Below, in pieces: positions 27,601-33,915 of a stretch of 64,000 bases of DNA. Location: NCBI GenBank assembly GCA_003586115.2, contig QVOM02000112.1, positions 104,131,531-104,195,530 on the forward strand. The letters are read 5' to 3'. Position 1 is the first letter of the stretch; each line of letters begins with the position of its first letter. The translations under genes were made by a program, and so were the position numbers. The DNA comes from Salvator merianae. Lineage: Eukaryota > Chordata > Lepidosauria > Squamata > Teiidae. Below the pieces are notes generated by a model. That model ran no database searches and had not been told where the DNA came from. It saw only the letters and a list, made by a program, of their open reading frames with translations.

Positions 27601-30137
27601 CTACATTCGCTGTTATGAAACTGAAATCATAAATTAGTTATGTGTTTGAAAAATTAAAAATTTAGAATTATTAAATTTTAGATTTTTAAGTTTCTTTTTT
27701 TTTTTTGAAATAGTATATTTTACATACAGTGTTCTAGATTCATTTGAAGAAGGGGGAGGTATAAATATATTTTAGATTTTACACTCATTTTTTAAGTCTG
27801 AAATTATTTTAAAATTGTTTTAGGTTTGATATTATAGATACGTGTAAAACATATAAAACATAAACCATGCATTTAATACAGTTTTAATGTTGAGCCTGTT
27901 TAGAAATTGATTACATACAATATCAATAATCAGATTTTCCACCCATTTTCCTGTCTCTTTATGCAGCTGCCTGCACAGTTGCCATGACGTAGTACTCCGG
28001 AGGAGTAATTTAGCAAGCTGGGGCTTTAGCATTGTTGGTGGCTATGAGGAAAATCACACTAATCAGCCTTTCTTCATAAAAACGATTGTCCTGGGAACAC
28101 CAGCATATTTTGATGGAAGACTCAAGTAAGCGTGTTTGATTTTCCCTTTCTACAGCTCCCTAAAACTAAACTTATCTGCTAACTGGGGCTTCTGTGTGTA
28201 TGTCTGAAATTCTGAAGGAATGTGATGTTGTGCATTCTGAAGGCATTATTGAATATAATATATTCATGCAGATTAGTTTGGATGCCATAGCTCTATTGCC
28301 TACACTTACAGGACAGGTGTACCAACAACTACTAGAGTGGGGGCTAGGTACTGCCCCCAGGTTAGAGAGATAGGCAGGATGCTTTTAAAGGCCATTCCTG
28401 GGAAGTTGTGAGCAGGTGAAGGTTTTGCCTTTATCTTCTGCTTGAAGATACCCAGAAGCAATTAGTGGCCCACTGTATGAGACAGGATACTGAACTAGAT
28501 GGGTTGTGCCCTGGTCCAGCATGACTTCTCTTACTTTCTTACAGTTTTTAGGCATTCTATGTGTGAATGTTTGTTCCCTTTCAGTTTTAATGTGTTTCAA
28601 CCATTGTCTGGTTTTACCCTTGTTTTTAATCTGTTCTGTAAACCGCTCTGAGATTTTTTAAAATGAGAAGCAGTATATAAATGTTTTAAATAAATAACAT
28701 TTCTGTGTGCCTTTTGAAGTTTTCATTTAAAAGAAAACATTGCTGAGATAGAAGTGTGTGGTATGTATGCAGATAGATGAGAGAGGATATTTAGGAAGTT
28801 ATTCTGCACCTTAAGTAGCATTTTATGACTTTAATGGTTATCAAGTTGTTTTGTTTTTAAGTGTTATCTACCTTGTCATCTTAGGGTGAAGGGCAGGTTA
28901 TAAATTCAAGGAAGTGATAAAACAAATATTTCCATAGTCTAAATTTTAAGCAGTTACCTCTTAATGCCAGTATTTATGTGATGGCAAGTGCTGTAATAAA
29001 GAGACAGAAGAGTAGAAACCTTTATCCGAGGTAAAAGCTAAGCAATACTTTTGAAATATGATCACCTCTGAGGGCCCAGCTACTCCTAGGTTTTAATCTA
29101 TCTTCAAGCCACCTTCAGAGTAAGAAAAGACTTTTAAGTATCTAGCTATTTTGCTTCTACATTATTCTGCTCAAAAGTAGATTTTCTGGATTAGATATTG
29201 GGGGGAAAAACTATCATTTTGCTGACGTATTCTCTCACTCTGAAGTTGGATCAAAAGCGTATTAAGGTATAGTTGTGTCCTGAGCTGTGTTAGGCCTTTT
29301 CACTGTATACATTTAGACATTTAGTGAAGACACACCTCTTTACCCAAGCCTTCAGTTAATTGAATAGTCTATCCTTCCTTCTTGGGTGCTGTAATTTAAT
29401 TTAATTTTTATTTTATTTCTGACTTCAGTCTGTTTTAGCTGTTTTTTAACTTCCTTTATAATGGATTTTAAATTTGTTGTGACCCACCCTGAAACCACAT
29501 GGGCTATAAATGTGAATAAATAAATATATAAAGTTTGGAGTGGGTCCCTTTAGATCAGTAATTTTCAACCTGGGGTACACGTACCCCAGAGGTACAAACC
29601 AGGACATATAGGGGTCTGTGAAAAAAATTGAATACTGGTGGGAAAAGGCACATATGTTAACAATGTAAGCCAACTATATTAATTACAAACATGACAGGGT
29701 ACAATTTATGGAAATGGGCTGCCAAAAGGTATGCAAGTGAAAAAAGGTTGGGAACCACGGCTTTAGATGGTGGTTTTTCTGCTATGCAGAGGTATGCCAG
29801 TGTAATCAACCTGCTAGTTAGTCATCAAAAGCCATAAGCAAATATATAGCAGAAGTTTCATGCAGACAGCCACTGTTACAGTAAGGGAGGGATGAGCACT
29901 GATGCTTAGAAAAAGCATTCCGTGTAGCTTGGGGATACTTCAACTATTTCTTATTTCTAGCCTTCTGTGATTTCTCTTCCTCTCTCTGTTTCCTCCTTTA
30001 GATGTGGGGACATGATTGTCGCCGTCAATGGACTTTCAACAATTGGCATGAGCCATTCAGCGCTGGTTCCTATGCTGAAAGAACAGAGAAACAAAGTGAC
30101 ATTGACAGTTATCTGCTGGCCGGGAAGTCTTGTATAG
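1959..30137 (+). CDS. LNX2: LNX2 coding region, 3' part, eight exons
   Basis: LNX2 is a RING E3 ubiquitin ligase and multi-PDZ scaffold that binds Numb and membrane-protein tails in the cytoplasm and at junctions. The exons join as 1959-2206, 16912-17111, 18424-18792, 20699-20842, 23807-23984, 25085-25316, 27967-28125 and 30002-30137. All have canonical AG and GT borders except the terminal stop. Phases agree at every junction, giving 554 codons and TAG. In order the product has the end of a zinc-binding region, an acidic linker with NPAF (residues 72-75), PDZ1 (about 95-180), PDZ2 (202-285), PDZ3 (332-418) and PDZ4 (464-549), ending in SLV. From memory the family is about 690 residues, so roughly 135 N-terminal residues including the RING are missing upstream. 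LNX2 is preferred over LNX1 because of the PDZ2 wording ([20 protein letters not shown]) and the WPGSLV end. No frameshift or stop is seen. Confidence 0.95.
2280..2415. mobile_element. Foldback DNA element, GGCTGCATCCAG family, copy 1
   Basis: This 136-bp element begins GGCTGCATCCAG and ends CTGGATGCAGCC, and nearly the whole sequence is self-complementary around the repeated GATATTCCAGAATATCC core. TAA lies directly on both sides (2277-2279 and 2416-2418), a 3-bp target duplication typical of PIF/Harbinger-type elements. It has no coding capacity and would be moved by a transposase made elsewhere. Confidence 0.8.
2860..2905 (+). repeat. Degenerate AAGT/GGAT tetranucleotide repeat
   Basis: Short runs of AAGT and then GGAT units with several point changes. 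An ordinary intronic microsatellite. Confidence 0.7.
3601..3673 (+). repeat. (GATA)n microsatellite
   Basis: About eighteen GATA units with a few GGTA and GAGA interruptions. GATA repeats of this kind are common in squamate genomes. The run produces a spurious open frame on the minus strand. Confidence 0.95.
4690..4737. repeat. Perfect 16-bp inverted repeat
   Basis: AGTGCAGACTACAGCA at 4690-4705 is exactly complementary to 4722-4737, with a 16-base loop. The surrounding text (GCATGCTAGTG) resembles the ends of the larger elements at 27.1 and 44.5 kb, so this is likely a fragment or an end-to-end remnant of that family. Confidence 0.7.
5394..5870 (+). mobile_element. L1-type reverse transcriptase fragment
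   Basis: A frame open from 5647 to 5862 reads [20 protein letters not shown] followed by [10 protein letters not shown] and later LSILGRIS. This matches the region just after the catalytic core of L1 ORF2 (KYLGI, then NY.PL...I..D, then GRI). Upstream, a broken HADD-like segment is visible near 5470. It is 5'-truncated and decayed. Confidence 0.75.
5920..6740 (+). mobile_element. Second non-LTR reverse transcriptase fragment
   Basis: A frame around 5960 reads [20 protein letters not shown], the conserved block before the active site. After a shift, [18 protein letters not shown] appears near 6080, a degenerate YADD box with the second Asp changed to Asn. The wording is CR1/R4-like rather than L1. 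The copy is inactive. Confidence 0.7.
7421..7600 (+). mobile_element. hAT-type element fragment
   Basis: The left end CAGCGTTTCTCAACCTGGGG resembles the CAGTGGTTCTCAACC terminus of hAT non-autonomous elements. The body is GC-rich. I could not find a matching right end or an 8-bp duplication, so the copy is probably truncated. Confidence 0.5.
9137..9390. mobile_element. Foldback-like repeat related to those at 25.7 and 31.4 kb
   Basis: It shares the block CTCATGAACATTCTAG plus GGTAGAAA and the order of segments with the elements at 25655-25890 and 31359-31564. The ends are decayed. Confidence 0.45.
9602..9882 (-). mobile_element. tRNA-derived SINE
   Basis: On the minus strand it begins with a tRNA-like head (GGCACGGTGGCGCAGAAGGC, an A-box-like motif, then GAGTTCAAGGC, a B-box-like motif). 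It ends in CCGCTTTGAGTCAGCTTCAG, a tail style common in reptile SINEs mobilised by CR1-type LINEs. Confidence 0.65.
10086..10470 (-). mobile_element. CR1-type LINE 3' segment
   Basis: On the minus strand this matches the familiar tail that includes GGCCACTGTGG, then ACTAGATGGGCCAC, and an ending near AAGAACATAAGA. The same tail recurs at 13.0, 28.4, 41.4 and 61.8 kb. Assignment to a CR1-like family is from recall. Confidence 0.6.
10686..10875 (-). mobile_element. tRNA-Ala-like SINE
   Basis: Minus-strand copy of the family seen at 22.5 and 23.4 kb. The head reads GCTGTAGCTCAGTGGTAGAG, the body contains CAGAAGTGG-type and TTGCCTCC segments, and the 3' end is rich in CAA. Confidence 0.8.
11805..12633 (-). 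mobile_element. L2/CR1-type LINE, ORF2 C-terminus and 3' UTR
   Basis: The minus strand encodes [11 protein letters not shown], then [20 protein letters not shown] and [11 protein letters not shown], the end of the reverse transcriptase protein of L2-like LINEs. The intervening part is deleted relative to a full element. The AT-rich 3' UTR runs to about 11805. It sits inside LNX2 intron 1 in antisense orientation. Confidence 0.85.
12990..13480 (-). mobile_element. CR1/L2-type 3' UTR fragments
   Basis: Two pieces are joined here: a short CR1-like tail at about 13010-13090, then an L2-like 3' UTR with wording parallel to that at 41.7-42.1 kb (TACCACAGAG around 13408, and the GGTGCTCC block). 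Antisense to LNX2. Confidence 0.6.
13486..13795. mobile_element. GC-rich terminal-repeat element, 3' end clear
   Basis: The right end GGTGTGAAAAGGCCC and the body (TGCTGTCATGGC, CCAGCATT, TGTTCCACCTT) match the element at 49080-49520 closely. The left end is missing or decayed. Its apparent open frames are not genes. Confidence 0.6.
15250..15740. mobile_element. Long foldback-tailed element, copy 1
   Basis: About 490 bp that align with 39449-39930 and, in part, with 34330-34744. Shared blocks include TTCTGGAGTAAAGC, GAATTATCACATGTTGCC, TTTGGCCCCACATGTG and a hairpin near the right end (TTGGGATTGCT pairing with AGCAATCCCAA at 15646-15679). It ends TCTGGTTGCAGCC, related to the GGCTGCATCCAG termini of the short family. 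Confidence 0.7.
16290..16345 (+). mobile_element. Short hAT-like terminal fragment
   Basis: The text GAATGATGGGAGTTATAGTT followed by CAGTAACATC resembles the internal end of a widespread reptile and mammal hAT non-autonomous repeat. A fragment only. Confidence 0.4.
16912..17111 (+). CDS. LNX2: LNX2 exon: first half of PDZ1
   Basis: The acceptor follows a T-rich tract and CAG. The exon reads [19 protein letters not shown] and then the PDZ1 ligand-binding loop ELGISIVGG, and ends DQILQ before GTAGGT. The loop LGIS replaces the textbook GLGF, as in other LNX PDZ1 domains. The exon is 200 nt, entered in phase 1 and left in phase 0. The preceding intron is 14.7 kb, the largest in the window; the next is 1.3 kb. 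Confidence 0.95.
17851..18316. mobile_element. Terminal-repeat element with CCAAT and TATA motifs
   Basis: The left end GGTGCAATCAGACACAG pairs with the right end TGTCTGATCACACC. The 466-bp body contains CCAAT (18097) and TATAAAA (18122) on the + strand. TAG lies next to the left end and two bases beyond the right end, so the target duplication is uncertain. It lies in the short intron inside the PDZ1 coding region. Confidence 0.55.
18424..18792 (+). CDS. LNX2: LNX2 exon: end of PDZ1 and most of PDZ2
   Basis: This 123-codon exon is in phase 0 at both ends. It opens with [18 protein letters not shown], which is the second alpha-helix region of PDZ1, finishes PDZ1 at LHLTVLRER, crosses a short Ser/Pro/Asp linker, and carries PDZ2 from [10 protein letters not shown] through [10 protein letters not shown] to [11 protein letters not shown]2 has the LGIK version of the carboxylate-binding loop. 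The acceptor is TTTTTTTCAG and the donor GTAGGT. Upstream in the same frame the intron happens to stay open for about 100 bases, which is not coding. Confidence 0.96.
18793..20698. other. LNX2: LNX2 intron, little recognisable content
   Basis: A 1.9-kb intron between the exon carrying most of PDZ2 and the exon finishing it. I see AT-rich unique-looking sequence, a short L2-like tail remnant near 19690, and no coding sequence beyond the splice borders. Confidence 0.6.
20699..20842 (+). CDS. LNX2: LNX2 exon: end of PDZ2 and linker
   Basis: This 48-codon, phase-0 exon begins [13 protein letters not shown], the last beta strand of PDZ2, followed by a polar linker rich in Ser, His and Gln that ends NRPSPHK. 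The acceptor is TTTTCCACAG and the donor GTACGT. The linker is the least conserved part of LNX2, so a low match to other species here would be normal. Confidence 0.94.
20843..22510. other. LNX2: LNX2 intron, 5' part, no gene seen
   Basis: The stretch before the SINE at 22.5 kb contains weak LINE-tail-like text around 22.0-22.4 kb and nothing else I can assign. Confidence 0.5.
22524..22735 (+). mobile_element. tRNA-Ala-like SINE
   Basis: The head GGGGCTGTAGCTCAGTGATA contains the A box and GGTTCAATCC (22575-22584) the B box of RNA polymerase III. The body follows with CAGAAGTAGGCAATGGCAAA and CTGCCAAGAAAACTG. It lacks the acceptor-end pairing of a real tRNA and carries about 130 bases of unrelated tail, so it is a SINE. 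Confidence 0.9.
22997..23010 (+). repeat. Poly(C) tract
   Basis: A run of C bases within a CT-rich stretch. A likely length-variable site. Confidence 0.85.
23404..23588 (+). mobile_element. tRNA-Ala-like SINE
   Basis: A second intronic copy in the same orientation 880 bp after the first. It has GGCTGTAGCTCAGTTGTAGA, the B-box text AGTTCAATCC, and the CAACAACAA tail. The insertion lies about 220 bp upstream of the PDZ3 exon. Confidence 0.9.
23807..23984 (+). CDS. LNX2: LNX2 exon: first half of PDZ3
   Basis: The exon reads [20 protein letters not shown], then the PDZ3 loop [19 protein letters not shown], and ends at RIKR plus one base before GTGGGG. The CVTC pair just before PDZ3 is a family feature. 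The donor is weaker than its neighbours at the fourth position (GTGGGG), but reading on from it gives an early stop, and the frame joins exactly to the next exon as G-D-V-L. Confidence 0.95.
24325..24494. mobile_element. Palindromic 170-bp element
   Basis: The left end GCAAGGGGTTCTAGTAGCAC and the right end complement GCAAGAGGGTCTGGTAGCAC match, and pairing continues inward to the centre (CTTCATCAG / CTGATGAAG near 24412). The core resembles a foldback repeat widely seen in reptiles, by recall. No coding capacity. Confidence 0.75.
24585..24796. mobile_element. Foldback element, GGGCCCAGTCAC family, copy 1
   Basis: 212 bp with ends GGGCCCAGTCACACCTAAG and its complement, self-complementary through most of its length. 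TGA lies on both sides (24582-24584, 24797-24799), a 3-bp duplication. It is in the intron dividing PDZ3. Confidence 0.85.
25085..25316 (+). CDS. LNX2: LNX2 exon: end of PDZ3 and inter-PDZ linker
   Basis: The exon starts GT to complete Gly, then reads [19 protein letters not shown] and [11 protein letters not shown], which closes PDZ3. The linker [20 protein letters not shown] follows and is nearly invariant in the family as I recall it. The exon ends two bases into a Ser codon before GTAAAC. This Trp-rich linker between PDZ3 and PDZ4 is unusually conserved for a linker and may pack on a neighbouring domain (inference). Confidence 0.95.
25501..25520 (+). repeat. Poly(T) tract
   Basis: A T-homopolymer 185 bp downstream of a splice donor. 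Probably length-variable. Confidence 0.9.
25655..25890. mobile_element. Decayed relative of the 31.4-kb foldback element
   Basis: It shares CCAGTCTGCCCCTCCCCC, the CTAGAAAAGGTGGATTAGAG block and CTCTAAGGTGC with 31359-31564. Ends are unclear. Confidence 0.5.
26735..26946. mobile_element. Foldback element, GGGCCCAGTCAC family, copy 2
   Basis: 212 bp, the same length as the copy at 24585, with intact GGGCCC ends and the same internal palindrome. No clear flanking duplication (AAA versus GAA). It lies in the intron before PDZ4. Confidence 0.85.
27040..27400. mobile_element. Member of the GCATGCTAGTG element family
   Basis: The text CTTCTGCATGCTAGTGCGGG, ACACTCTGTC and GGCATGCC parallels the 44.5-kb element in order and spacing. 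Ends are not resolved. Confidence 0.5.
27967..28125 (+). CDS. LNX2: LNX2 exon: first half of PDZ4
   Basis: With the two bases from the previous exon it reads [19 protein letters not shown], then [19 protein letters not shown] and [11 protein letters not shown], ending two bases into Lys before GTAAGC. The loop WGFS is the closest of the four to classical GLGF. The acceptor is a T-rich tract ending in ATGCAG. A second AG twelve bases inside the exon would shift or shorten the product and is not preferred. Cys at the second position differs from the Thr I recall in human LNX2. Confidence 0.94.
28310..28700 (+). mobile_element. CR1-type LINE tail plus L2-type 3' end
   Basis: It contains CTAGATGGGTTGTGCCCTGG and TTCTTACTTTCTTA, the common CR1-like tail, then at about 28560-28700 an L2-like terminus reading CCGCTCTGAGA and ending in AAATAAATAA. 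Sense orientation in the last LNX2 intron. Confidence 0.6.
29072..29280. mobile_element. Foldback element, GGGCCCAGTCAC family, diverged copy 3
   Basis: The left end GGGCCCAGCTACTCCTAGG is preceded by TGA (29069-29071), and the decayed right end is followed by TGA (29281-29283). Length is 209 bp. It is more diverged than copies 1 and 2, so it is probably older. Confidence 0.7.
29285..29530 (+). mobile_element. L2/CR1-type LINE 3' terminus
   Basis: It contains the end of an ORF2-like sequence (AGTGAAGACACACCTCTTTA, coding KTHLF-like text), then a 3' UTR ending GAATAAATAAATATATA. It is a tail only, in sense orientation. Confidence 0.65.
29556..29760. mobile_element. Short hAT element with 8-bp target duplication
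   Basis: 205 bp starting CAGTAATTTTCAACCTGGGG and ending AGGTTGGGAACCACGG, whose complement CCGTGGTTCCCAACCT matches the start and the CAGTGGTTCTCAACC consensus of hAT ends. CTTTAGAT is duplicated exactly on both sides (29548-29555 and 29761-29768). No coding capacity. It lies about 240 bp before the last coding exon. Confidence 0.85.
30002..30137 (+). CDS. LNX2: LNX2 last coding exon: end of PDZ4 and stop
   Basis: The acceptor is a long CT-rich tract ending TTTAG. The exon reads [20 protein letters not shown], then [19 protein letters not shown] and PGSLV, with TAG at 30135-30137. The last three residues S-L-V fit a class I PDZ ligand (Ser/Thr-X-hydrophobic). The 3' UTR continues in the same exon. 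Confidence 0.96.
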
Positions 30138-31358
30138 ACTGGCAGAACAAACAAGCGTCACTACGATAATTAAAGCAGCTTTTTTTTTTCCAGATGGCTG
30201 CTTCAGTATCTTCAAGCTGTGTTTTCCTTTCTTTTTGTTTTTTCCCCTCCTGCCTTTCTTCTGCAGATGCAGCTGGTAATCAGCAGGGCCAAAAAAACAG
30301 CTTCATTCACATTCAGCATGGGATGGGAAAGGACGATCTTCAGCCTCGCTCTGCGTCTCTTCCCATCTCAAAAACAGCCATTCCTGCCACGTTGGTTGTG
30401 TTTTCTTCATAGCTTGACCACCTGATCATCCTCAGAAAACTCTTGCAGTCTAGAGCTTGAGGTACTCAAAGGGGTTGCCTTTCCTTAGCGGTTGCAGCGC
30501 TTAACTTTTGTGCAGCCAGCAGATTTAATGTGCCAGCATGCTGATTTGTGAGGTCCAAACGTACAGGCAGGAGCTAAGGGAATTCATGGCGACTGATACC
30601 CACGACTTTAAAGGTCACTCTAGACTCCTAAGAATATTTCTAGTTCTGCTTGCAGTTTTGTAGCCGCAGTCTCTTGGGACGGAAGTGTCTCGAACAGCAG
30701 TGGCCAACCTGCTGCAGCAGTACGGAGGCCCGGAGGCCCCACAAACAGCCATGGCACGCTTTGCACAGGGCGCAAACACCCGGGCTTAAAGCCAGCGGCC
30801 GCCACTGATCTCGAAGCACCCTTTACTGTTACTGAAGTGTGCTTCTAGTGTTAAATATTTAAACAGAGTGCACCTCCACTATAGTTGCTCATGGTCCCTG
30901 TGTTCCGTATGTTATTGTTTCTACAAACAAGTTGCAGGAAACAACTAGACTTTCTCTAGCTATGAACCCTCCAGATGCTTTCTGCAGCTTGCATTAGCCC
31001 TGTGCAGTAAATTGGAAAAGGCTGGATTAGAGGCTGGCATCAAAGCTCAGTGGCTTAGTGCACGCTTTGTATGTAGAAGGACCCAGACTAAATCCCTGGC
31101 GTCTGGCAGTACAGCTGAAGAAAGCCCCTCTTCTCAAAACCAGACTAACTGTGGCCAGGCACTGTTCAGACTCAACTGGACTGGCCACGTCTGCCCATAA
31201 TTACATGTAATCAACAGGCCCGTGTTTTATTAGTCAAGCACGGTAGCCACTTGCAAGAGCAATCATTCCTGTGAGAACTTCAGTGTGTTTATCCACGAGG
31301 TGCTCTAAAGTGCACATTCTACATGAAAATTGCTTGGAAAAGATTATATATCCTCTAT

Positions 31359-31564
31359 GGCTGTGATCAGACACAGCAAAAAAAAAAAAGCATCTCTGAG
31401 GTGCTTACTGAAGGGTTCAAAGTGGGATTGTTCACCCACCAGTCTGCCCCTGCCCCCTCTCATGAGCATTTTGTGCTAGAAAAGATGGACTAGAGAAGGT
31501 TGGGGACATGAGGGCTACACACTGTCTCTCTGATGTGCCCCTTTTGTTATGTCTGATTTCAGCC
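31359..31564. mobile_element. Foldback element in the LNX2 3' UTR, GGCTGTGATCAG family
   Basis: 206 bp with left end GGCTGTGATCAGACACAGC and right end complementary to GGCTGAAATCAGACATAAC. TAT flanks both sides (31356-31358, 31565-31567). It would be transcribed as part of the long LNX2 mRNA. Confidence 0.75.
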
Positions 31565-32463
31565 TATGATGAAGAAATCTAAATCATATAATCTGAATAT
31601 ACTATGAAAATGTGCAGTTATGCCTGTGTTTTGCATAATTCATTCTGCTTTGCTAGTCAGCACAAATGAAGCCACGCAGCACAAAATCTGAGGTTCAGGC
31701 AGCTTGCCAATGGAATTTCTGCTTAACAGCATCTCCTTTGACTTCTGAGATGTCACTCCATGTTTATAAAAACTTATATATGTCTCCAGTCATGAGGGCT
31801 AGAAACTTAGTTGGTCTAGTAAGGGGCTAAGGGGCCTGACTTCCACATATATCATGAGATAGAGCAGGTCTCATCCCTCCTGGAATGCTCCATTCACACA
31901 GGATGGAACATAGAGCAAAATAAGGCACCCAAAATTGCACTCTAGCCTGCTCTACTGGTTCACCTCAACATTGAGGTCTACTTGTCTGCTACTACCTTTC
32001 CTGAATATGGGATACGGGGGGGTGGGGATTTTGGCAGTGCAATGGGGTCCCCAGCACTGGCTCCGAAACTGGCTCATCCTTCAGAGCCAACCACAGGGGC
32101 TGGTACGAGACAGGCCATCCCAATGCAGGCAGTCCTGTCCCACATCAGCAGCAACTCATCCCAGGTTTGGGATGGGTTATGTGTCCCTGGACAGAGTGGG
32201 CTGCCCTGTCCCAGAATATAAAAAGTGCAGAATCATCCTTAGCATTTCATTTAAATGAAAGCAGAAGCCCCAACATTGTTCAACGCTGTTGCAGCAATCT
32301 ATTACTGTTCTTCTGCAGTGCAATAACAGTGTGATGAGAACTGATAAAGCCTTGAATATTCTTGCTTGGAGTGATTTCAGCTTAGACTTCAGATAGTTGC
32401 TGGAGCAATTAGTGGCTGTTCTGGATTAAAGTTAATTACAAACCATACCACTGCAAAGACTAT

Positions 32464-32603
32464 AGCTGCATCCAGGCATTGCTTATTTATTCTGCTGTAT
32501 TTAGATATTCTGGAATAAAACATGGATATTCCAGAATATTCAAGCTTTATTCTGGAGTATCCAAATAAATAGCGGCATACGGAAGCAATTTCTGGATGCA
32601 GCC
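32464..32603. mobile_element. Foldback element, GGCTGCATCCAG family, copy 2, in 3' UTR
   Basis: 140 bp, with the same TATTCTGG/GATATTCCAGAATAT palindrome as the copy at 2280. TAT flanks both sides (32461-32463, 32604-32606). It supplies two AATAAA hexamers on the + strand within the predicted UTR. Confidence 0.8.
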
Positions 32604-33888
32604 TATATTGTGACTTTTCTTTCTGGGTTGTAAATGCAGTTTTTACTAGAACTAACCTCTGACTTTCCAGGTAAAAATTATTCTGGTAAATCAACCAGTT
32701 CTGTATACTTTCAATTTCCTAATTTTCTTTTTTTCAAAAAAGCCTAGAATTGAGTTATCATTTTGATACAGTTTCCTTTTTCCACAAAAGGAACTTTGAT
32801 GACAAGAGATCCAGATAGTTTTATCTCCTTGCAGTCCTTTATACAAATTAATCATAAAGGGGCAGACACAAACATTTCATATTCACATGCTATATTCTAC
32901 TATCATTTTCCATACACTGTTTCCTAAGTTTTATTTACAGATCATCATTGTTCATTGAGTAGGACAAAAGCCTGGATTTTTTAAAAGAAAAATAATGGAA
33001 GTGCAATAATTGGACTATTTCTTAGCAAATATTTAGTATATTAAAATGTTTGTACCCTGTGGTAAAAACATAAATGTTGATGTGATTGCTTACAATGTTG
33101 GCAAGTTTCAAAAACTGAGAGGTTGAATTTGATCTGCAATGTTAGTGTTTGCTGATATTACTGTTCCAAAGTGAAAGTTTTCCTGTTTTAAAAAAATTTG
33201 ATTATTTTTTTCTAACAACCATTTTTACAGTTTATAATGCTGCTGTCTGTAGTTCTCTTGTATGCAAATCCAGAGATGAAATTATACAAAGGGAGAAAGT
33301 TGTTGGTGAGAATGTTACATACCATTTCAGGAAGCCCAAAGGAGAAACTTTTCTATCTCGCTTTTATCCCAGGCTATTTTTTCCCTCGCTTTGTCACCTG
33401 CCGACAGAAACCCAGATGCCTTCATATAAAATGCTGAAACAATCTGTTGTTGTGGAATAATTTTCTCGGTGAATGACCTGTCATGAGCTGATGGCAGTTG
33501 ACTGGTTTTATACCTGACTCGCGTTTACATTTCTAAACCAGACTGACAACTTTCTGTGCATTTGGACAAGTCTGTAAATGGACAAAAACAAACAGGCATC
33601 TCTCAGCTGGATCCTAATATGTCTACCTTGGCAAGATGTTTTGCCTACTTGAAAATGCAACCAAGCTCCAAAATGGTCAGACAATTTTATGAATGATCTC
33701 TGTATTATAATGCTAGCATTAATGATCAAAGAATGTATTTCAGGAACATTACATCTATCCGTTGTGAGGCATGAAATTACCTCCCCATTTTCTTTTCTTT
33801 TCTCCATCTTCTAGCTTTTAGAAGGTATATAATGCAGGATATTACAGCATGTGGTTGTTGTTGTTGTTTTTAAAATACCTTTCTTCAA

Positions 33889-33894
33889 AATAAA
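33889..33894 (+). terminator. LNX2: Probable LNX2 distal poly(A) signal
   Basis: A canonical AATAAA is followed by an A-rich stretch about 20 bases on and then a T-rich stretch, the usual order of cleavage and downstream elements. It is the best candidate for the end of the long transcript. Confidence 0.6.
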
Positions 33895-33915
33895 GCTACA
33901 GAACTTTGATTTTAA

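Larger units (their letters stand above)
30138..33915 (+). other. LNX2: LNX2 3' untranslated region
   Basis: The region runs from the LNX2 stop to about 20 bases past the AATAAA at 33889-33894. It contains a short T tract at 30181-30190, a GC-rich part near 30.7 kb, and two inserted foldback elements (31359-31564 and 32464-32603). Earlier AATAAA hexamers lie inside the second element, so shorter transcripts are possible. The last kilobase is AT-rich and free of recognised repeats, like a conserved distal UTR. The extent is inferred from sequence alone. Confidence 0.65.
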
